Source: DASZPL01 sp035550315
GTDB taxonomy: Bacteria > Actinomycetota > Actinomycetes > JAFAQI01
Length of the DNA: 64,000 nucleotides
NCBI GenBank assembly: GCA_035550315.1
Contig: DASZPL010000009.1
Location: 1-64,000 of the forward strand
Direction of reading: 5' to 3'
Position 1 is the first letter of the stretch; the number at the start of each line of letters is the position of its first letter. The notes below the pieces were generated by a model, which did no database searches, was not told the origin of the DNA, and saw nothing but the letters and a program-made list of their open reading frames with translations. The translations under genes and the position numbers were made by a program. Below, in pieces: positions 34,099 through 43,042 of the stretch.

Positions 34099-34923
34099 AT
34101 GCACATCGGCCTGGCGCTGTTCCCGACCGACCTGACCAGTGACATCCGCGACGTCGCGCGCGCGGCGGAGGACGCCGGTTTCGAGAGCCTGTTCGTCGCA
34201 GAGCACACCCACATCCCGGTGTCGCGGGAGACGCCGTACCCGCTCGGTGAGGGCGAGTTGCCAGACGAGTACTCGCGCACGCTGGACCCGTTCGTCGCTC
34301 TCACCGCCGCCGCCGTGGTGACCGAGCGGTTGCGGCTTGGCACAGGGATCTGCCTGGTGCCGGAGCACGACCCAATCGTGTTGGCGAAGGCAGTGGCATC
34401 GCTCGATCGGCTGTCCGGTGGCCGCGTGCTGATGGGTGTGGGTGCGGGCTGGAACGCCGAGGAGCTCGCCGACCACGGCACGGCCTACGAGACGCGGTGG
34501 GACGTCTTGCGCGATCGCGTCAAGCTGATGCAGCAACTGTGGACCCAGGATGTGGCGTCGTACGACGGGACGCACGCCCGTCTCGCGCCGTCGTGGCAGT
34601 GGCCGAAGCCGGTGCAGGACCCGCTGCCGGTGCTCATCGGTGCGGACGGGAAGCGGGCGATGGGGCACGCGGTCGACTACGCCACCGGCTGGATGCCGAT
34701 GCCGTCGCGACGCAAGCTCGGGGAGCGGTTGGCGGAGCTGGCCGAAATCGCCGACGCCGCCGGGAAACCGGTGCCCTCGGTCACGATTCACGCCGCGCGG
34801 GCGGATCGGGGCGTGCTCGACCACTACGCCGAGCTCGGGATCGAGCGGTCGGTGTTGATCCTGCCGACCCGCGGCGACGCGCTGCCGCGAATCCGCGAGT
34901 GGGCGCCACTGGTGAAGGTGTGA
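34099..34923 (+). CDS. LLM-class F420-dependent oxidoreductase
   Basis: A 274-residue F420-type luciferase-like enzyme (TIGR03619-like): IGLALFPTDLTSDIRDVARAAEDAGFESLFVAEHTHIP, LDRLSGGRVLMGVGAGWNAEEL and LIGADGKRAMGHAVDYATGWMP are characteristic. It ends in a TGA that overlaps the GTG of the patatin gene. It probably belongs to the ferredoxin/alcohol dehydrogenase transcript. The substrate is not predictable from sequence. Confidence 0.87.
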   Translation: MHIGLALFPTDLTSDIRDVARAAEDAGFESLFVAEHTHIPVSRETPYPLGEGELPDEYSRTLDPFVALTAAAVVTERLRLGTGICLVPEHDPIVLAKAVASLDRLSGGRVLMGVGAGWNAEELADHGTAYETRWDVLRDRVKLMQQLWTQDVASYDGTHARLAPSWQWPKPVQDPLPVLIGADGKRAMGHAVDYATGWMPMPSRRKLGERLAELAEIADAAGKPVPSVTIHAARADRGVLDHYAELGIERSVLILPTRGDALPRIREWAPLVKV

Positions 34924-35771
34924 CCCGCCGCGGCTTGGTGCTCGGCGGCGGCGGGGTTGCCGGCATCGCCTGGGAGCTCGGGATCCTGACCGGGCTCGCT
35001 GACGCCGGCGTCGACGTGACCAACGCGGACCGGTTCGTCGGAACGTCCGCGGGCTCGGCCGTCGCGGCCCAGGTCACCAGCGGCCGGCCGCTGACCGAGT
35101 TGTTCGACCTGCAAGTTTCGGCAGACGGCACCAGCCACGAGATCACCGTCGACTTCGACCCGGAAAAGATGGCCGCCGAGCTCATGCCGCTGGTCAGCGG
35201 GTTGCGACCAGGCCGGGAGATGCGGCGGGTCATCGGCGGCTACGCACTGTCGGCGCAGACCGTGTCCGAAGCGACCCGCCGCCAGGTGATCGAGGCCCGG
35301 CTGCCCACGCACGCCTGGCCCGACGCCGACGCCGACGTCCGGATCGTCGCGGTCGACGCCGAGACGGGCGAGACCCGGGTCTTCACCGGCGACGACGACG
35401 TGTCGCTGGTCGACGCGGTGGCGGCGAGTTGCTCGGTGCCTGGAGTGTGGCCGCCGGTCACGATCGGTGGCCGCCGTTACACCGACGGCGGTATGCGGTC
35501 AGGCGCGAACGTCGACTTGGCGCTCGGCTGCGATGTCGTCGTGGTGGTGCAGCCGATGGACGAGTGGCCTCGGCTAGCACCCGAGGTGCAGGCCGGGTTG
35601 GACGAGCTGATGCGTACGGCGAAGCTGCTGCGGATCCGGCCGGATGACGCGTCGCTGGCGGCGATGGGCAGCAACGCGCTCGACCCGGCGAGCGCCCGGC
35701 CGAGCGCCCTCGCCGGTCGGGCGCAAGCCGCGGCGGTGGCCGCCGACGTCCGTGCGTTGTGGGCCGGCTGA
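34920..35771 (+). CDS. Patatin-like phospholipase
   Basis: A 283-residue patatin-family serine hydrolase: the oxyanion loop RGLVLGGGGVAGIAWELGIL, nucleophile motif GTSAGS and catalytic dyad Asp in YTDGGMRSGANVDLA. Such proteins release fatty acids from lipids and act in the cytosol or at the inner membrane. It has no signal peptide. The GTG start overlaps the LLM stop, indicating coupled translation. It ends one base before the convergent secreted protein gene. Confidence 0.9.
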   Translation: MTRRGLVLGGGGVAGIAWELGILTGLADAGVDVTNADRFVGTSAGSAVAAQVTSGRPLTELFDLQVSADGTSHEITVDFDPEKMAAELMPLVSGLRPGREMRRVIGGYALSAQTVSEATRRQVIEARLPTHAWPDADADVRIVAVDAETGETRVFTGDDDVSLVDAVAASCSVPGVWPPVTIGGRRYTDGGMRSGANVDLALGCDVVVVVQPMDEWPRLAPEVQAGLDELMRTAKLLRIRPDDASLAAMGSNALDPASARPSALAGRAQAAAVAADVRALWAG

Positions 35772-35772
35772 C

Positions 35773-36267
35773 TCAGCCGGAGGTCAACGGACCGAGCGTC
35801 GTCAACGACAGGTGAGCCGTGTCGCCGCCCCAGCCGCTGATCGTGCCGATCGCGAAGCCGCCACCTTGCCCGGTCACGGTCGTGGCGAGCAGTATCTGCT
35901 GCATGCTGAACTCGAGGGTTTCGCCATTGGCGAAGGTGAAGCTCCCGACGCCGGACGCCGTCAGCGGCATGTACGACAGTTGCGCCAGGAACTGCCCGTC
36001 GACAGTCCATCCGCCGCCGGTCACCGGATGCGACGCTGAGGGGCCGCCGTCGAGCGAACCGTTGCAGACCCCGTCGGCTCTGAGGAGGGTTTCGGGACCG
36101 ACGTGGCCGCTGCCCGATACCGGGTAGAAGAGCTCACCGCTGATATTGCAGCTGCCGCTGAACGTCGTGGTCGCGGCGGCTGCCGGCGCCGCCGTGCCGA
36201 TGGCGGGTACGACGACGAGCGCCGCAAGCGCGAATCCCGTCGCGAGTCGTGCCGTGGTGAGCCGCAT
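35773..36267 (-). CDS. Small secreted protein of unknown function
   Basis: A 164-residue protein with a clear Sec signal peptide (LATGFALAALVVVPAIGTAAPAAAA) and a mature beta-rich domain with two cysteines (GSCNISGELF, DGVCNGSLDGG), perhaps a disulfide. No family is recognised; similar small exported beta proteins are common in actinomycetes. No partner gene is evident: its neighbours are convergent (patatin) and divergent (Gfo/Idh/MocA). Confidence 0.75.
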   Translation of the reverse strand: MRLTTARLATGFALAALVVVPAIGTAAPAAAATTTFSGSCNISGELFYPVSGSGHVGPETLLRADGVCNGSLDGGPSASHPVTGGGWTVDGQFLAQLSYMPLTASGVGSFTFANGETLEFSMQQILLATTVTGQGGGFAIGTISGWGGDTAHLSLTTLGPLTSG

Positions 36268-36394
36268 GATGCCCCCCGTCAGATGTGAACTATTGGGTCG
36301 ATCCTCTGCCTACGCTCATCGGACAGCCGCGGCAAGGGCGGTCCCGAGCCCGGAGGCCGCGGGATTCAGACATCCCGGTCGATTGGAGATGATC

Positions 36395-37414
36395 GTGACC
36401 CGGACCCTCCGCGTTGGGATTCTGGGCGCTGCGCGGATCGCACCGTCGGCGTTGGTGCGACCGGCGCGCCGGGTTGCCGGCGTCGACGTGACAGCGATCG
36501 CGGCCCGCGACCCGGTCCGGGCCGCAGCGTTCGCGCGCAAGCACCACGTGCCGCGTGTGCTGGCGTCGTACGACGAATTGATCGCCGACCCGGACATTGA
36601 CGCGATCTACAACCCGCTGCCGAACGGGTTGCACGCGCAGTGGACGCTGGCCGCGCTCGCGGCCGGAAAGCACGTGCTTTGCGAGAAGCCGTTCACGGCG
36701 AACGAAGCCGAGGCGCAGGCGGTGGCGGATGCCGCTGCCGCCCGGCCGGAGCTCGTCGTCATGGAGGCCTACCACTACCGCTACCACGCGCTCGCGGAGC
36801 GGATGCTCGAGATCGTGCGCGGGGGCGACCTCGGCGAGATCGCCGAGGTGCGGACCTGGATGTGCTTCCCACTGCCACGGTTCGCGGACATCCGTTACAA
36901 CTTCGCGCTGGCCGGCGGCACCACGATGGACTGCTGTTACGCCTTGCACGCGATGCGGCTGCTCGGGCCCGGCGAGCCGTCGGTGCTGTCGGCGACCGCG
37001 CTGTTGCGTGACGCGAACGTCGACCGCGCGATGCACGCGACGTTCGAGTTCCCCAACGGCGCCGTCGGTCATTCGATCACGTCGATGTGGTCGCGCCAGC
37101 TGCCGAAGTTCTCGCTCCGCGTGACCGGGTCACGTGGCCGGATGCACGTCCGCAACTTCATCGCGCCGCAGTACTGGCACCAGCTCGCGGTGACCGTCAA
37201 TCGCACGACGAAGCGTTCCCGGATGGCGGGGGAGCCGTCGTACGTCGCGCAGCTGCGGGCCTTCGCCGCGGCCGTGACCGACGGTGGCCCGGTCGCGACA
37301 CCGCCGGAGGACGCGGTCGTGACCATGCGGCTGATCGACAACGTCTATCGCGCCGCCGGCCTCCCGCTCCGCGGCACCCCGCCAACTCCGCCGAGTGCGA
37401 CGAAACTGGCGTAA
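36395..37414 (+). CDS. Gfo/Idh/MocA-family oxidoreductase
   Basis: A 339-residue NAD(P)-dependent dehydrogenase. The Rossmann loop is RVGILGAARIAPSALV, the signature AGKHVLCEKPFT holds the catalytic Lys, and VVMEAYHYRYHALAERMLEIV and GGTTMDCCYALHAMR complete the family pattern. Substrates are usually sugars or inositols, also trans-dihydrodiols. GTG 36395 is preferred because GGAG lies 6 bases before it; ATG 36389 directly abuts that site. The last residues PPSATKLA are encoded by a dispersed repeat. Confidence 0.85.
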   Translation: MTRTLRVGILGAARIAPSALVRPARRVAGVDVTAIAARDPVRAAAFARKHHVPRVLASYDELIADPDIDAIYNPLPNGLHAQWTLAALAAGKHVLCEKPFTANEAEAQAVADAAAARPELVVMEAYHYRYHALAERMLEIVRGGDLGEIAEVRTWMCFPLPRFADIRYNFALAGGTTMDCCYALHAMRLLGPGEPSVLSATALLRDANVDRAMHATFEFPNGAVGHSITSMWSRQLPKFSLRVTGSRGRMHVRNFIAPQYWHQLAVTVNRTTKRSRMAGEPSYVAQLRAFAAAVTDGGPVATPPEDAVVTMRLIDNVYRAAGLPLRGTPPTPPSATKLA

Positions 37415-37451
37415 TCAAGCGCTCGGAACGTCAACAACGTCGCACTCGACG
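37388..37451. repeat. Dispersed inverted repeat, copy B (CGAGTGCGACGAA family)
   Basis: CCGCCGAGTGCGACGAAACT (37388-37407) matches copy A, and a worn right arm GAACGTCAACAACGTCGCAC runs from 37426. The left arm contains the last codons and stop of the Gfo/Idh/MocA gene (PPSATKLA). It sits between convergent genes and may be a decayed two-way terminator. Confidence 0.75.
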
Positions 37452-37473
37452 AGGGAGGATGATGGGCGGATGG

Positions 37474-38460
37474 TCAAGCGGCGAGGGCGGGGAGGACCTG
37501 CTCGACGTAGAGCTTGACGCTGGTCCAGGCGCGGTCGATCGGCATGCCGCCGCACAGCGGATGGAGTACGACGGTCGCGAGATCGCCTTGCTGGCGGCAG
37601 CGCTCGACCAGCTGCTCGGGGCTGAGGATCTGATAGATCCCCTCCGCGCGCAGCGCCTCCACCGAGTCGGCGTTCGACGCGACCGCGGAATGCACGTCCG
37701 GCGTCTGCCAGCTGCGGTAGCGCTGCGCCTCGTGCAGCAAATGGTGACCGATCGTCGCCCACGCCTCGTCCGGATCCTCTGCGAGGTTGACCAGCGAGGT
37801 GTCCGCGGGCGGCAGCATGACGAACCCGCTCGTGCCATGCGCCGCGCACTGCTCCTCGTAGTAGGCCTGCAGCTCGGGCAGGTGCGCCGACGGCAGCAGC
37901 GGCAGGCCGAGCCGAGCCGCGCGCCGCGCCGCCGGCCGCCCGCTGCCGCCGACGAAGAGCAACCCGTTGGCCGGCGTGAGCGGGCTCGGCGTGATCAGCA
38001 CGCGCCGGCCGTCGTATTCGAACTCCTCGCCCTTCCAGGCCGCGAGGATCGTGTCCAGCGCCGTGTCCATCAGGGCGCCGCGCTGCTTCCAGTCGACACC
38101 GGCCGCGGCGTACTCCTCCGGCCGGTAGCCGAGGCCGGCGACGACCATCAGCCGGCCGCCCGACGCGAGGTCGAGGACCGCCATTTCCTCGGCGATGCGC
38201 AGCGGGTTGTGCAGCGGCACGAGCAACGCTTGCACCATCGCGCGCAGCCGCGTGGTGCGGCCAAGCATCAGCCCGGCGATGGCGAGCGGAGACGGGCTCC
38301 AGCCGTCGTCGATGCCGTGATGCTCCTCCAACGTCACCGCCATGAAGCCGTGCTCGTCGGCGTACGCCGCCATGTCGAGGCCGGCGGCGTACATCGAGGC
38401 AAGCGTCTTCGGGTCCCGGCCCGGGAGCACGAAGTTGAACCGCAGCAGCGAAATCGGCAT
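37474..38460 (-). CDS. LLM-class flavin/F420 monooxygenase-like protein
   Basis: A 328-residue bacterial luciferase-like protein: FNFVLPGRDPKTLASMYAAGLDMAAYADEHGFMAVTLEEHHG is the classical N-terminal strand-helix, with LASGGRLMVVAGLGYRPEEY and LLFVGGSGRPAARRAARLGLPLLPS following. It resembles the true flavin-dependent LLM branch more than the short F420 branch. The substrate is unknown. It stands between a convergent oxidoreductase and a pentapeptide-repeat gene 17 bases upstream that may be co-transcribed. Confidence 0.84.
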   Translation of the reverse strand: MPISLLRFNFVLPGRDPKTLASMYAAGLDMAAYADEHGFMAVTLEEHHGIDDGWSPSPLAIAGLMLGRTTRLRAMVQALLVPLHNPLRIAEEMAVLDLASGGRLMVVAGLGYRPEEYAAAGVDWKQRGALMDTALDTILAAWKGEEFEYDGRRVLITPSPLTPANGLLFVGGSGRPAARRAARLGLPLLPSAHLPELQAYYEEQCAAHGTSGFVMLPPADTSLVNLAEDPDEAWATIGHHLLHEAQRYRSWQTPDVHSAVASNADSVEALRAEGIYQILSPEQLVERCRQQGDLATVVLHPLCGGMPIDRAWTSVKLYVEQVLPALAA

Positions 38461-38477
38461 GGCGGAACCTTAGGCCA

Positions 38478-39080
38478 CTAGGCGTCGCGCAGCCGGAGTC
38501 CGGCATCGAGGGCGAGCGACGGCGCGAGCGAGGGCAGGTCGGAGGCGTCGACCTCTGCCCCACGAAGCCGCGCGGCACCGGTGATGCCGGTGAAGTCGCA
38601 GTCGCGGATCCGCAGCGTGTCGACGACCGCGTTGTCGAAGGCCGCACCGCTCAGGTCGCACCCCTCGATCAGCACCTGGTCGAAGTGCACGCCGTAGAAG
38701 TCGATGCTGGTCAGCCGGGAGTTACGGAACACGACGCGGCGCAGCCGGCTGAACCGAAAGGAGACCTGCTCGGTCTGGCAGCCGTCGAGCACCAGGTCGT
38801 CGCACTGCCCGCCGGTCGCCATGACAGAGCGAAGCCGGGTGTTGCGCACCGCCAACCGGCGGGCGACATACCCGGTGGCGATGATGCCGGACAGGTCGCA
38901 GTCCTCGAGCCGCAGATCGACCAGCTCGGGCCGCTCCAGGTCGAGGCCGACGATTCGCACCCCGCCCAGCCACAGGTCGTGCACCTCGTCGTCGTCGCGG
39001 CCAGGTGCATCGCTCGCCGGCTCGGTAGCGGTGATGCGGGGCGGCGCCAGGGGCGGCCACGCAAGATCGTCGGATTGCAT
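38478..39080 (-). CDS. Pentapeptide-repeat protein
   Basis: A 200-residue protein whose centre (about residues 45-180) is a run of five-residue repeats of the A(D/N)Lxx type, for example LRLEDCDLSGI, LVLDGCQTEQVSF, LIEGCDLSGAAFDNAVV, LRIRDCDFTGI. These fold into a right-handed quadrilateral beta-helix. Functions range from gyrase protection to scaffolding; none can be inferred here. ATG 39080 gives MQSDDLAWPP; it is divergent from the GT87 gene with 33 bases between them. Confidence 0.85.
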   Translation of the reverse strand: MQSDDLAWPPLAPPRITATEPASDAPGRDDDEVHDLWLGGVRIVGLDLERPELVDLRLEDCDLSGIIATGYVARRLAVRNTRLRSVMATGGQCDDLVLDGCQTEQVSFRFSRLRRVVFRNSRLTSIDFYGVHFDQVLIEGCDLSGAAFDNAVVDTLRIRDCDFTGITGAARLRGAEVDASDLPSLAPSLALDAGLRLRDA

Positions 39081-39113
39081 CCCATCAGTCTCGCCTCGGT
39101 AGCATCCGGAGCA

Positions 39114-40340
39114 GTGGCCGGCGTCGAGGTGCTTTCGGGGACCAGGCCGACACCTGCTCGCGTCGACGATCACCGCTGGTTCGACGCCCCGGTGGTCGTC
39201 TGGACGCTGCGAGTCGCTGCGCTGCTGACGGTCGGGTACGTCGTCTTCTGGTGGTGCCTCGGCACGACGCAAGCGGACTTCGCCGTCTACCTGCGGGGCG
39301 CACGACACGTCCTGCATGGCCACGCGTTGTACGCCGGGGGCACCCCGACCACGCGCTTCACGTATCCGCCGTTCGGGGCCTTCCTGTTCACGCCGCTCGG
39401 CGTGCTTCCGGTGCACCTTGCCCAGCTGGTCTGGGGCCTGGTAACGCTCACGCTGCTCTACGCCGTCGTCCGGATCACGCGGCAGCGGCTCGGCGAGGTC
39501 GGGGCGTCACCGCGCTGGCTGCCGGGTGCGCTGCTGCTGCTCGCACCGGTCATCGCGCTCGAGCCGATCGAGCACGCCTTCCAGCTCGGCCAGGTCGACA
39601 TCGCACTGGCGGCGCTGTGCCTCTACGACCTCGGCCCGTCGCGGCTCGGGCGGCTGCCCAAGGGCGTGCTGGTCGGTGTCGCGGCTGCGGTGAAGCTGAC
39701 GCCGTTCCTGTTCGTTCCCTACCTGGTGATCACTCGCCGCTGGCGGCAGGCGGCGGTGGCGGTCACGACGTTCGCGGCGCTGGGCCTGCTCGGCATGGCG
39801 GCCGGCGTGCACCAGGCGGTGCACTTCTGGACGCATCTCGTGCTGAACCCGCACCGCGTCGGCCACCTGTGGTCGATCAGCAACCAGTCCCTCACCGGGA
39901 CGGTCGACCGCTGGATCGGCCACGTGCCGAGCGGGCCCGGCTGGGATCTGGTGCTCGTCGTTGTCGCCGCCGCGGGGCTGCTGCTGGCCGCGCTCGCGTA
40001 TGCCCGCGCGCCGCTCGCCGGAGACGTCATCGTCGGCCTGACCGCATTGCTGGTCAGCCCGGTCTCCTGGACCCACCACTTCGTCTGGCTGGTGCCGGCG
40101 GTGCTCATCTTCCTGGCGTGGTCGCACCGTCACCGCGGCTGGCTGGCACCGGTCGGTGTGGTCGCGCTGATCCTGGGTCTTGAAGTCCTCTACTGGGTGC
40201 CGAACGGCAGTGGCTGGCGGCTGCACCCCGCGCTGTGGGAGAGCGTCGTCGCCTGCTCCTACACGCTGGTCGCGGTCCTCGTCATGGTCGGCTTGGTGCT
40301 GGCGGTATGCAGGCCGGACAGGTCGCGGCGTACGACGTAG
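39114..40340 (+). CDS. GT87-family polyprenol-phosphate mannosyltransferase-like membrane protein
   Basis: A 408-residue polytopic membrane protein of glycosyltransferase family 87 (DUF2029, PimE-like). TTQADFAVYLRGARHVLHGHALY contains the conserved acidic residue of the first loop, and RFTYPPFGAFLFTPLG is the family motif; about ten hydrophobic segments follow. Such enzymes move mannose or arabinose from polyprenyl phosphate in cell-envelope glycolipid synthesis. The start is GTG 39114 with GGAG just before it. The 3' end overlaps the convergent phosphoesterase gene by 82 bases. Confidence 0.82.
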   Translation: MAGVEVLSGTRPTPARVDDHRWFDAPVVVWTLRVAALLTVGYVVFWWCLGTTQADFAVYLRGARHVLHGHALYAGGTPTTRFTYPPFGAFLFTPLGVLPVHLAQLVWGLVTLTLLYAVVRITRQRLGEVGASPRWLPGALLLLAPVIALEPIEHAFQLGQVDIALAALCLYDLGPSRLGRLPKGVLVGVAAAVKLTPFLFVPYLVITRRWRQAAVAVTTFAALGLLGMAAGVHQAVHFWTHLVLNPHRVGHLWSISNQSLTGTVDRWIGHVPSGPGWDLVLVVVAAAGLLLAALAYARAPLAGDVIVGLTALLVSPVSWTHHFVWLVPAVLIFLAWSHRHRGWLAPVGVVALILGLEVLYWVPNGSGWRLHPALWESVVACSYTLVAVLVMVGLVLAVCRPDRSRRTT

Positions 40341-41818
40341 TTGCGGTCGGCGATCGAACCAGACATGTAGAAGGCGGACAATCCGACTCCGAGGTACTCG
40401 CCTCTGGTGCGTTCGCTCCACTCGCGAGCGAGCGGCGCTCGCGTCTTGTAGAAGTTCATCGCGTAGCCGCCTTCGTGCACACGCAGCAGGCTGAAGCCGC
40501 CCGGATACTCCTTGGTCGCGGCGACCTCCTGGAACACGACCTGCTTCGCATCGGACGAGGCCGACCGGTAGTTGCGATGGGTGTGGCCCTGGTGGTGGAA
40601 GAAGACGCCGGGCGCCTTCCCGTACATCGCGCGGATCTCGCGGGCCTGCTTGAGGTTCATATCGAAGCCGAACGGCTCCAGGTTGACGATGTCCGACGCC
40701 AGGGTCATCGGATGGTGGCCGAACACGAGAGTTGGACGGTCGCGATCTCTAGCCAGCTCCCGCTGCGACCAGGCGAACTGCTGCCTCGAGAGGGCACCGT
40801 TGTCACCGCCGTTGCCGGGCTTGTCGTAGGTGTCGAGGCCGATCAGCCGCATCCCGAACAGCTCGGTGCTGAACCAGGTCGGGTCGTGCGGATCGAAGAA
40901 GTCCTTGAAGCAGTCGCGCTTGGTTGGGTCGACGGCTGAGATCCGACACGATGCGTAGTCCGCGCCGGCGTGTGGCCGGTCGTGATTGCCGCGGGTGAGG
41001 AAGTAGTCCGTGCGGTAGCGGCCGAACCGGTCGAGGTGCGTTCGGGCCTGCCGCAGATGGTCTGGCTGCGCCTCACTCGTGACATCGCCCGCGACGAGCA
41101 GCTTGTCCGCGCCCCGCGCCATGGCGTCGTGCACCATCGCCTGGCACATGACCTCGGCGTACGGCGGTTCGCCGTCGCGCTGCGTGATGCCGGGCGGCAG
41201 CTGAATCGGCCCGACGGTTTTGATCAGGCCCGCGACGGTCTCACCCATGTGGACGTCGTTGGCGAGCGCGAGCGTGAACAAGTGTCGACCTGGCGGCGGC
41301 TGCGGCGTCGTGAATGCGAGGACCCCTGCCAGGTCGCGAAGTCCATCGAGCGTCGTCGTCGCCACGCCGAGCGGATTACCAGTGGCGTTGACCGCCGGAA
41401 GAGCCGGCACCCCGTTGGACAGTGCCTGGTAGTAGTAGGTGCGTCCAGGCTCCAGCCCATGCACTTCGGCGTAGTGGTACGGCGTCCGCGCGGTGTGGTG
41501 CAGCACCGTGCGCAAGCGCAGCGGATTGGTGCCGATTCGCAGTTGGGTGTCCTGCGGACTGGGTCTGAGCTGGTCGCCGGTGAAGCCGGGGATGCCGGTG
41601 TACCAGGTGACGATGACGCTCGTCGGTGTCAGCGTGACGATCTCGGCGTTGTGCGGGATCGCGAGCAGGTCGCTGCGCGCTGCCGCGGCGTACGCCCGCT
41701 CGGTGTCGATCACCGGCAACAACGCGGTGGACCCGACGATCGCGGCCCACCGCAACAGCTCACGGCGACTCGGCCGGCAGCAGCGCACGACGCGACCGTA
41801 TCGGTGAGCACGCGACAA
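40259..41818 (-). CDS. Tat-exported metallophosphoesterase (purple acid phosphatase-like)
   Basis: A 519-residue phosphoesterase. The N-terminus has a twin-arginine-type signal (SRRELLRWAAIVGSTALLPV). A fibronectin-like domain follows (ITLTPTSVIVTWYTG-like), then the calcineurin-like catalytic core: NDVHMGE, VAGDVTSE, TRGNHDRPH, VFGHHPM and HHQGHTHRN supply the dinuclear metal ligands. It should act outside the membrane on phosphate esters. It overlaps the convergent GT87 gene, and its start lies 64 bases from the PadR start on the other strand. Confidence 0.85.
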   Translation of the reverse strand: MSRAHRYGRVVRCCRPSRRELLRWAAIVGSTALLPVIDTERAYAAAARSDLLAIPHNAEIVTLTPTSVIVTWYTGIPGFTGDQLRPSPQDTQLRIGTNPLRLRTVLHHTARTPYHYAEVHGLEPGRTYYYQALSNGVPALPAVNATGNPLGVATTTLDGLRDLAGVLAFTTPQPPPGRHLFTLALANDVHMGETVAGLIKTVGPIQLPPGITQRDGEPPYAEVMCQAMVHDAMARGADKLLVAGDVTSEAQPDHLRQARTHLDRFGRYRTDYFLTRGNHDRPHAGADYASCRISAVDPTKRDCFKDFFDPHDPTWFSTELFGMRLIGLDTYDKPGNGGDNGALSRQQFAWSQRELARDRDRPTLVFGHHPMTLASDIVNLEPFGFDMNLKQAREIRAMYGKAPGVFFHHQGHTHRNYRSASSDAKQVVFQEVAATKEYPGGFSLLRVHEGGYAMNFYKTRAPLAREWSERTRGEYLGVGLSAFYMSGSIADRNYVVRRDLSGLHTASTKPTMTRTATSV

Positions 41819-41844
41819 TGTGCCGTCCGGCGAGCTGCGCGAGA

Positions 41845-41884
41845 TTGACAGCGGCTGCGCGCCATACCTAGGATACCTAGGTAT
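41845..41884 (+). promoter_or_regulatory. PadR promoter and operator (ATACCTAGG palindrome)
   Basis: ATACCTAGG (41864-41872) and CCTAGGTAT (41876-41884) form a 21-bp inverted repeat with an ATA centre that ends in the ATG of the padR gene. A promoter TTGACA (41845-41850) with TAGGAT 18 bases later would start transcription at or next to that ATG, so the transcript is probably leaderless. The palindrome is the type bound by PadR-family dimers, which suggests self-repression. Confidence 0.75.
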
Positions 41885-42206
41885 GGCGAACGAACCGCTG
41901 AAGGGTCACCTGGATCTCATGCTGCTGCAAATCCTGGCGTCCGGCCCCGCCCACGGCTATCAAGTGATCGAGGCGTTGCGGCAGCGCAGCGACGGTGCCT
42001 TCGACCTGCCCGAGGGCACGGTCTACCCGGCACTGCACCGGTTGGAGCGCACCGGCGCACTGACCAGTTCCTGGGATGGCTCGACCGGCCGGCGCCGGCG
42101 GATCTACCAGCTGACGCCGCGCGGCCGGGGCGAGCTGCGCACCGCGCGCTCGGAGTGGCAGCGGTTTTCGACCGGCGTCTTCGCGGTCCTCGGAGCGACT
42201 GCATGA
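41883..42206 (+). CDS. PadR-family transcriptional regulator
   Basis: A 107-residue PadR winged-helix protein: EPLKGHLDLMLLQILASGPAHGYQVIEALRQRS, then LPEGTVYPALHRLERTGAL and RRRRIYQLTPRGRGEL (wing). The chain is short with only a brief C-terminal dimerisation helix (PadR-s2 type). Its ATG is inside a palindromic operator, and its stop overlaps the start of the membrane-protein gene (ATGA). PadR regulators of this type often sense envelope or drug stress. Confidence 0.9.
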   Translation: MANEPLKGHLDLMLLQILASGPAHGYQVIEALRQRSDGAFDLPEGTVYPALHRLERTGALTSSWDGSTGRRRRIYQLTPRGRGELRTARSEWQRFSTGVFAVLGATA

Positions 42207-43042
42207 TCGAGCCCAGTGAGCCGATCGAGGCGTATCTCGACGGGCTGCAACAGCGGCTGACCGGCTCGCCGCGCGAGGTGCGGCGAATGGTGGCCGAGGC
42301 AGAGTCGCATCTGTACGACGCGCTCGACGCCGGGCTCTCCCGTGGGCTGGACCAAGCGGCCGCCGAGCAAGCGGCGCTCGCCCGGTTCGGGTCGCTGGCG
42401 GACGTCGGCGCCGCTCACGCCGCCGAGCGTCGGCCGTCGTGGCGAGAGTTGGCGAGCGGCGCCGCGCAGCAGTGCGCACCGCTGGTCGCCGTCGGTCTGC
42501 TCGCGATCGGCGTCAGCGGCCTGGTCGCCCGGCTGATGGTGACGGTGTGGAGCTCGACGACGGTGTTCGCGGACCCGCCGGGCACCCGCTACACGGCGAG
42601 CGACTGTCACTACTGGCTGTCGATCCACTCGCACGCGCCGACCTGCAACGCGGCGTACATCGCGGAGTCGATGGCCGACAGCTTGCAGGCGAGGTACGCC
42701 GCGGGCGTCCTCGGCGTCGCGCTGGTCGTTGCATTGCTGCTGTGGCGGCGGCGCCGGCCGGCTCGCCCGGTCCTCCCGGCCATGGTGCTGCCGTTCGTCG
42801 GCCTCGTTGCGTTCGGGTTGGTCGGGCTCGGCTTGCTCGCGCTCGGCCTCGACGACGTGCGGATCGCCGACGGCCACGGGGCCGGGCAGTGGTTGAGCGG
42901 CGCCGTGGTGGCGTTGCCGGTTGCGGCCTACTACGCGCTGCGGTTCGCGGTCACCCTCGGGCGGCGCTCAGGCGACGCCATCGGCGGAGGCGTCGGCGGG
43001 CGCGCCGAGAATGCCCTTGATCTGGGCGATGCGGGCGGCTGA
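42203..43042 (+). CDS. Permease-prefix (HAAS-like) domain membrane protein
   Basis: A 279-residue protein. Residues about 5-75 are a soluble helical domain (YLDGLQQRLTGSPREVRRMVAEAESHLYDALDAG, AALARFGSLADVGAAHAAER) typical of the HAAS/permease-prefix domains that accompany PadR genes. Four or five membrane segments follow. It is translationally coupled to padR, so the two probably form a regulatory or envelope-stress unit. The C-terminal 25 residues overlap the convergent thioesterase gene by 75 bases. Confidence 0.8.
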   Translation: MIEPSEPIEAYLDGLQQRLTGSPREVRRMVAEAESHLYDALDAGLSRGLDQAAAEQAALARFGSLADVGAAHAAERRPSWRELASGAAQQCAPLVAVGLLAIGVSGLVARLMVTVWSSTTVFADPPGTRYTASDCHYWLSIHSHAPTCNAAYIAESMADSLQARYAAGVLGVALVVALLLWRRRRPARPVLPAMVLPFVGLVAFGLVGLGLLALGLDDVRIADGHGAGQWLSGAVVALPVAAYYALRFAVTLGRRSGDAIGGGVGGRAENALDLGDAGG

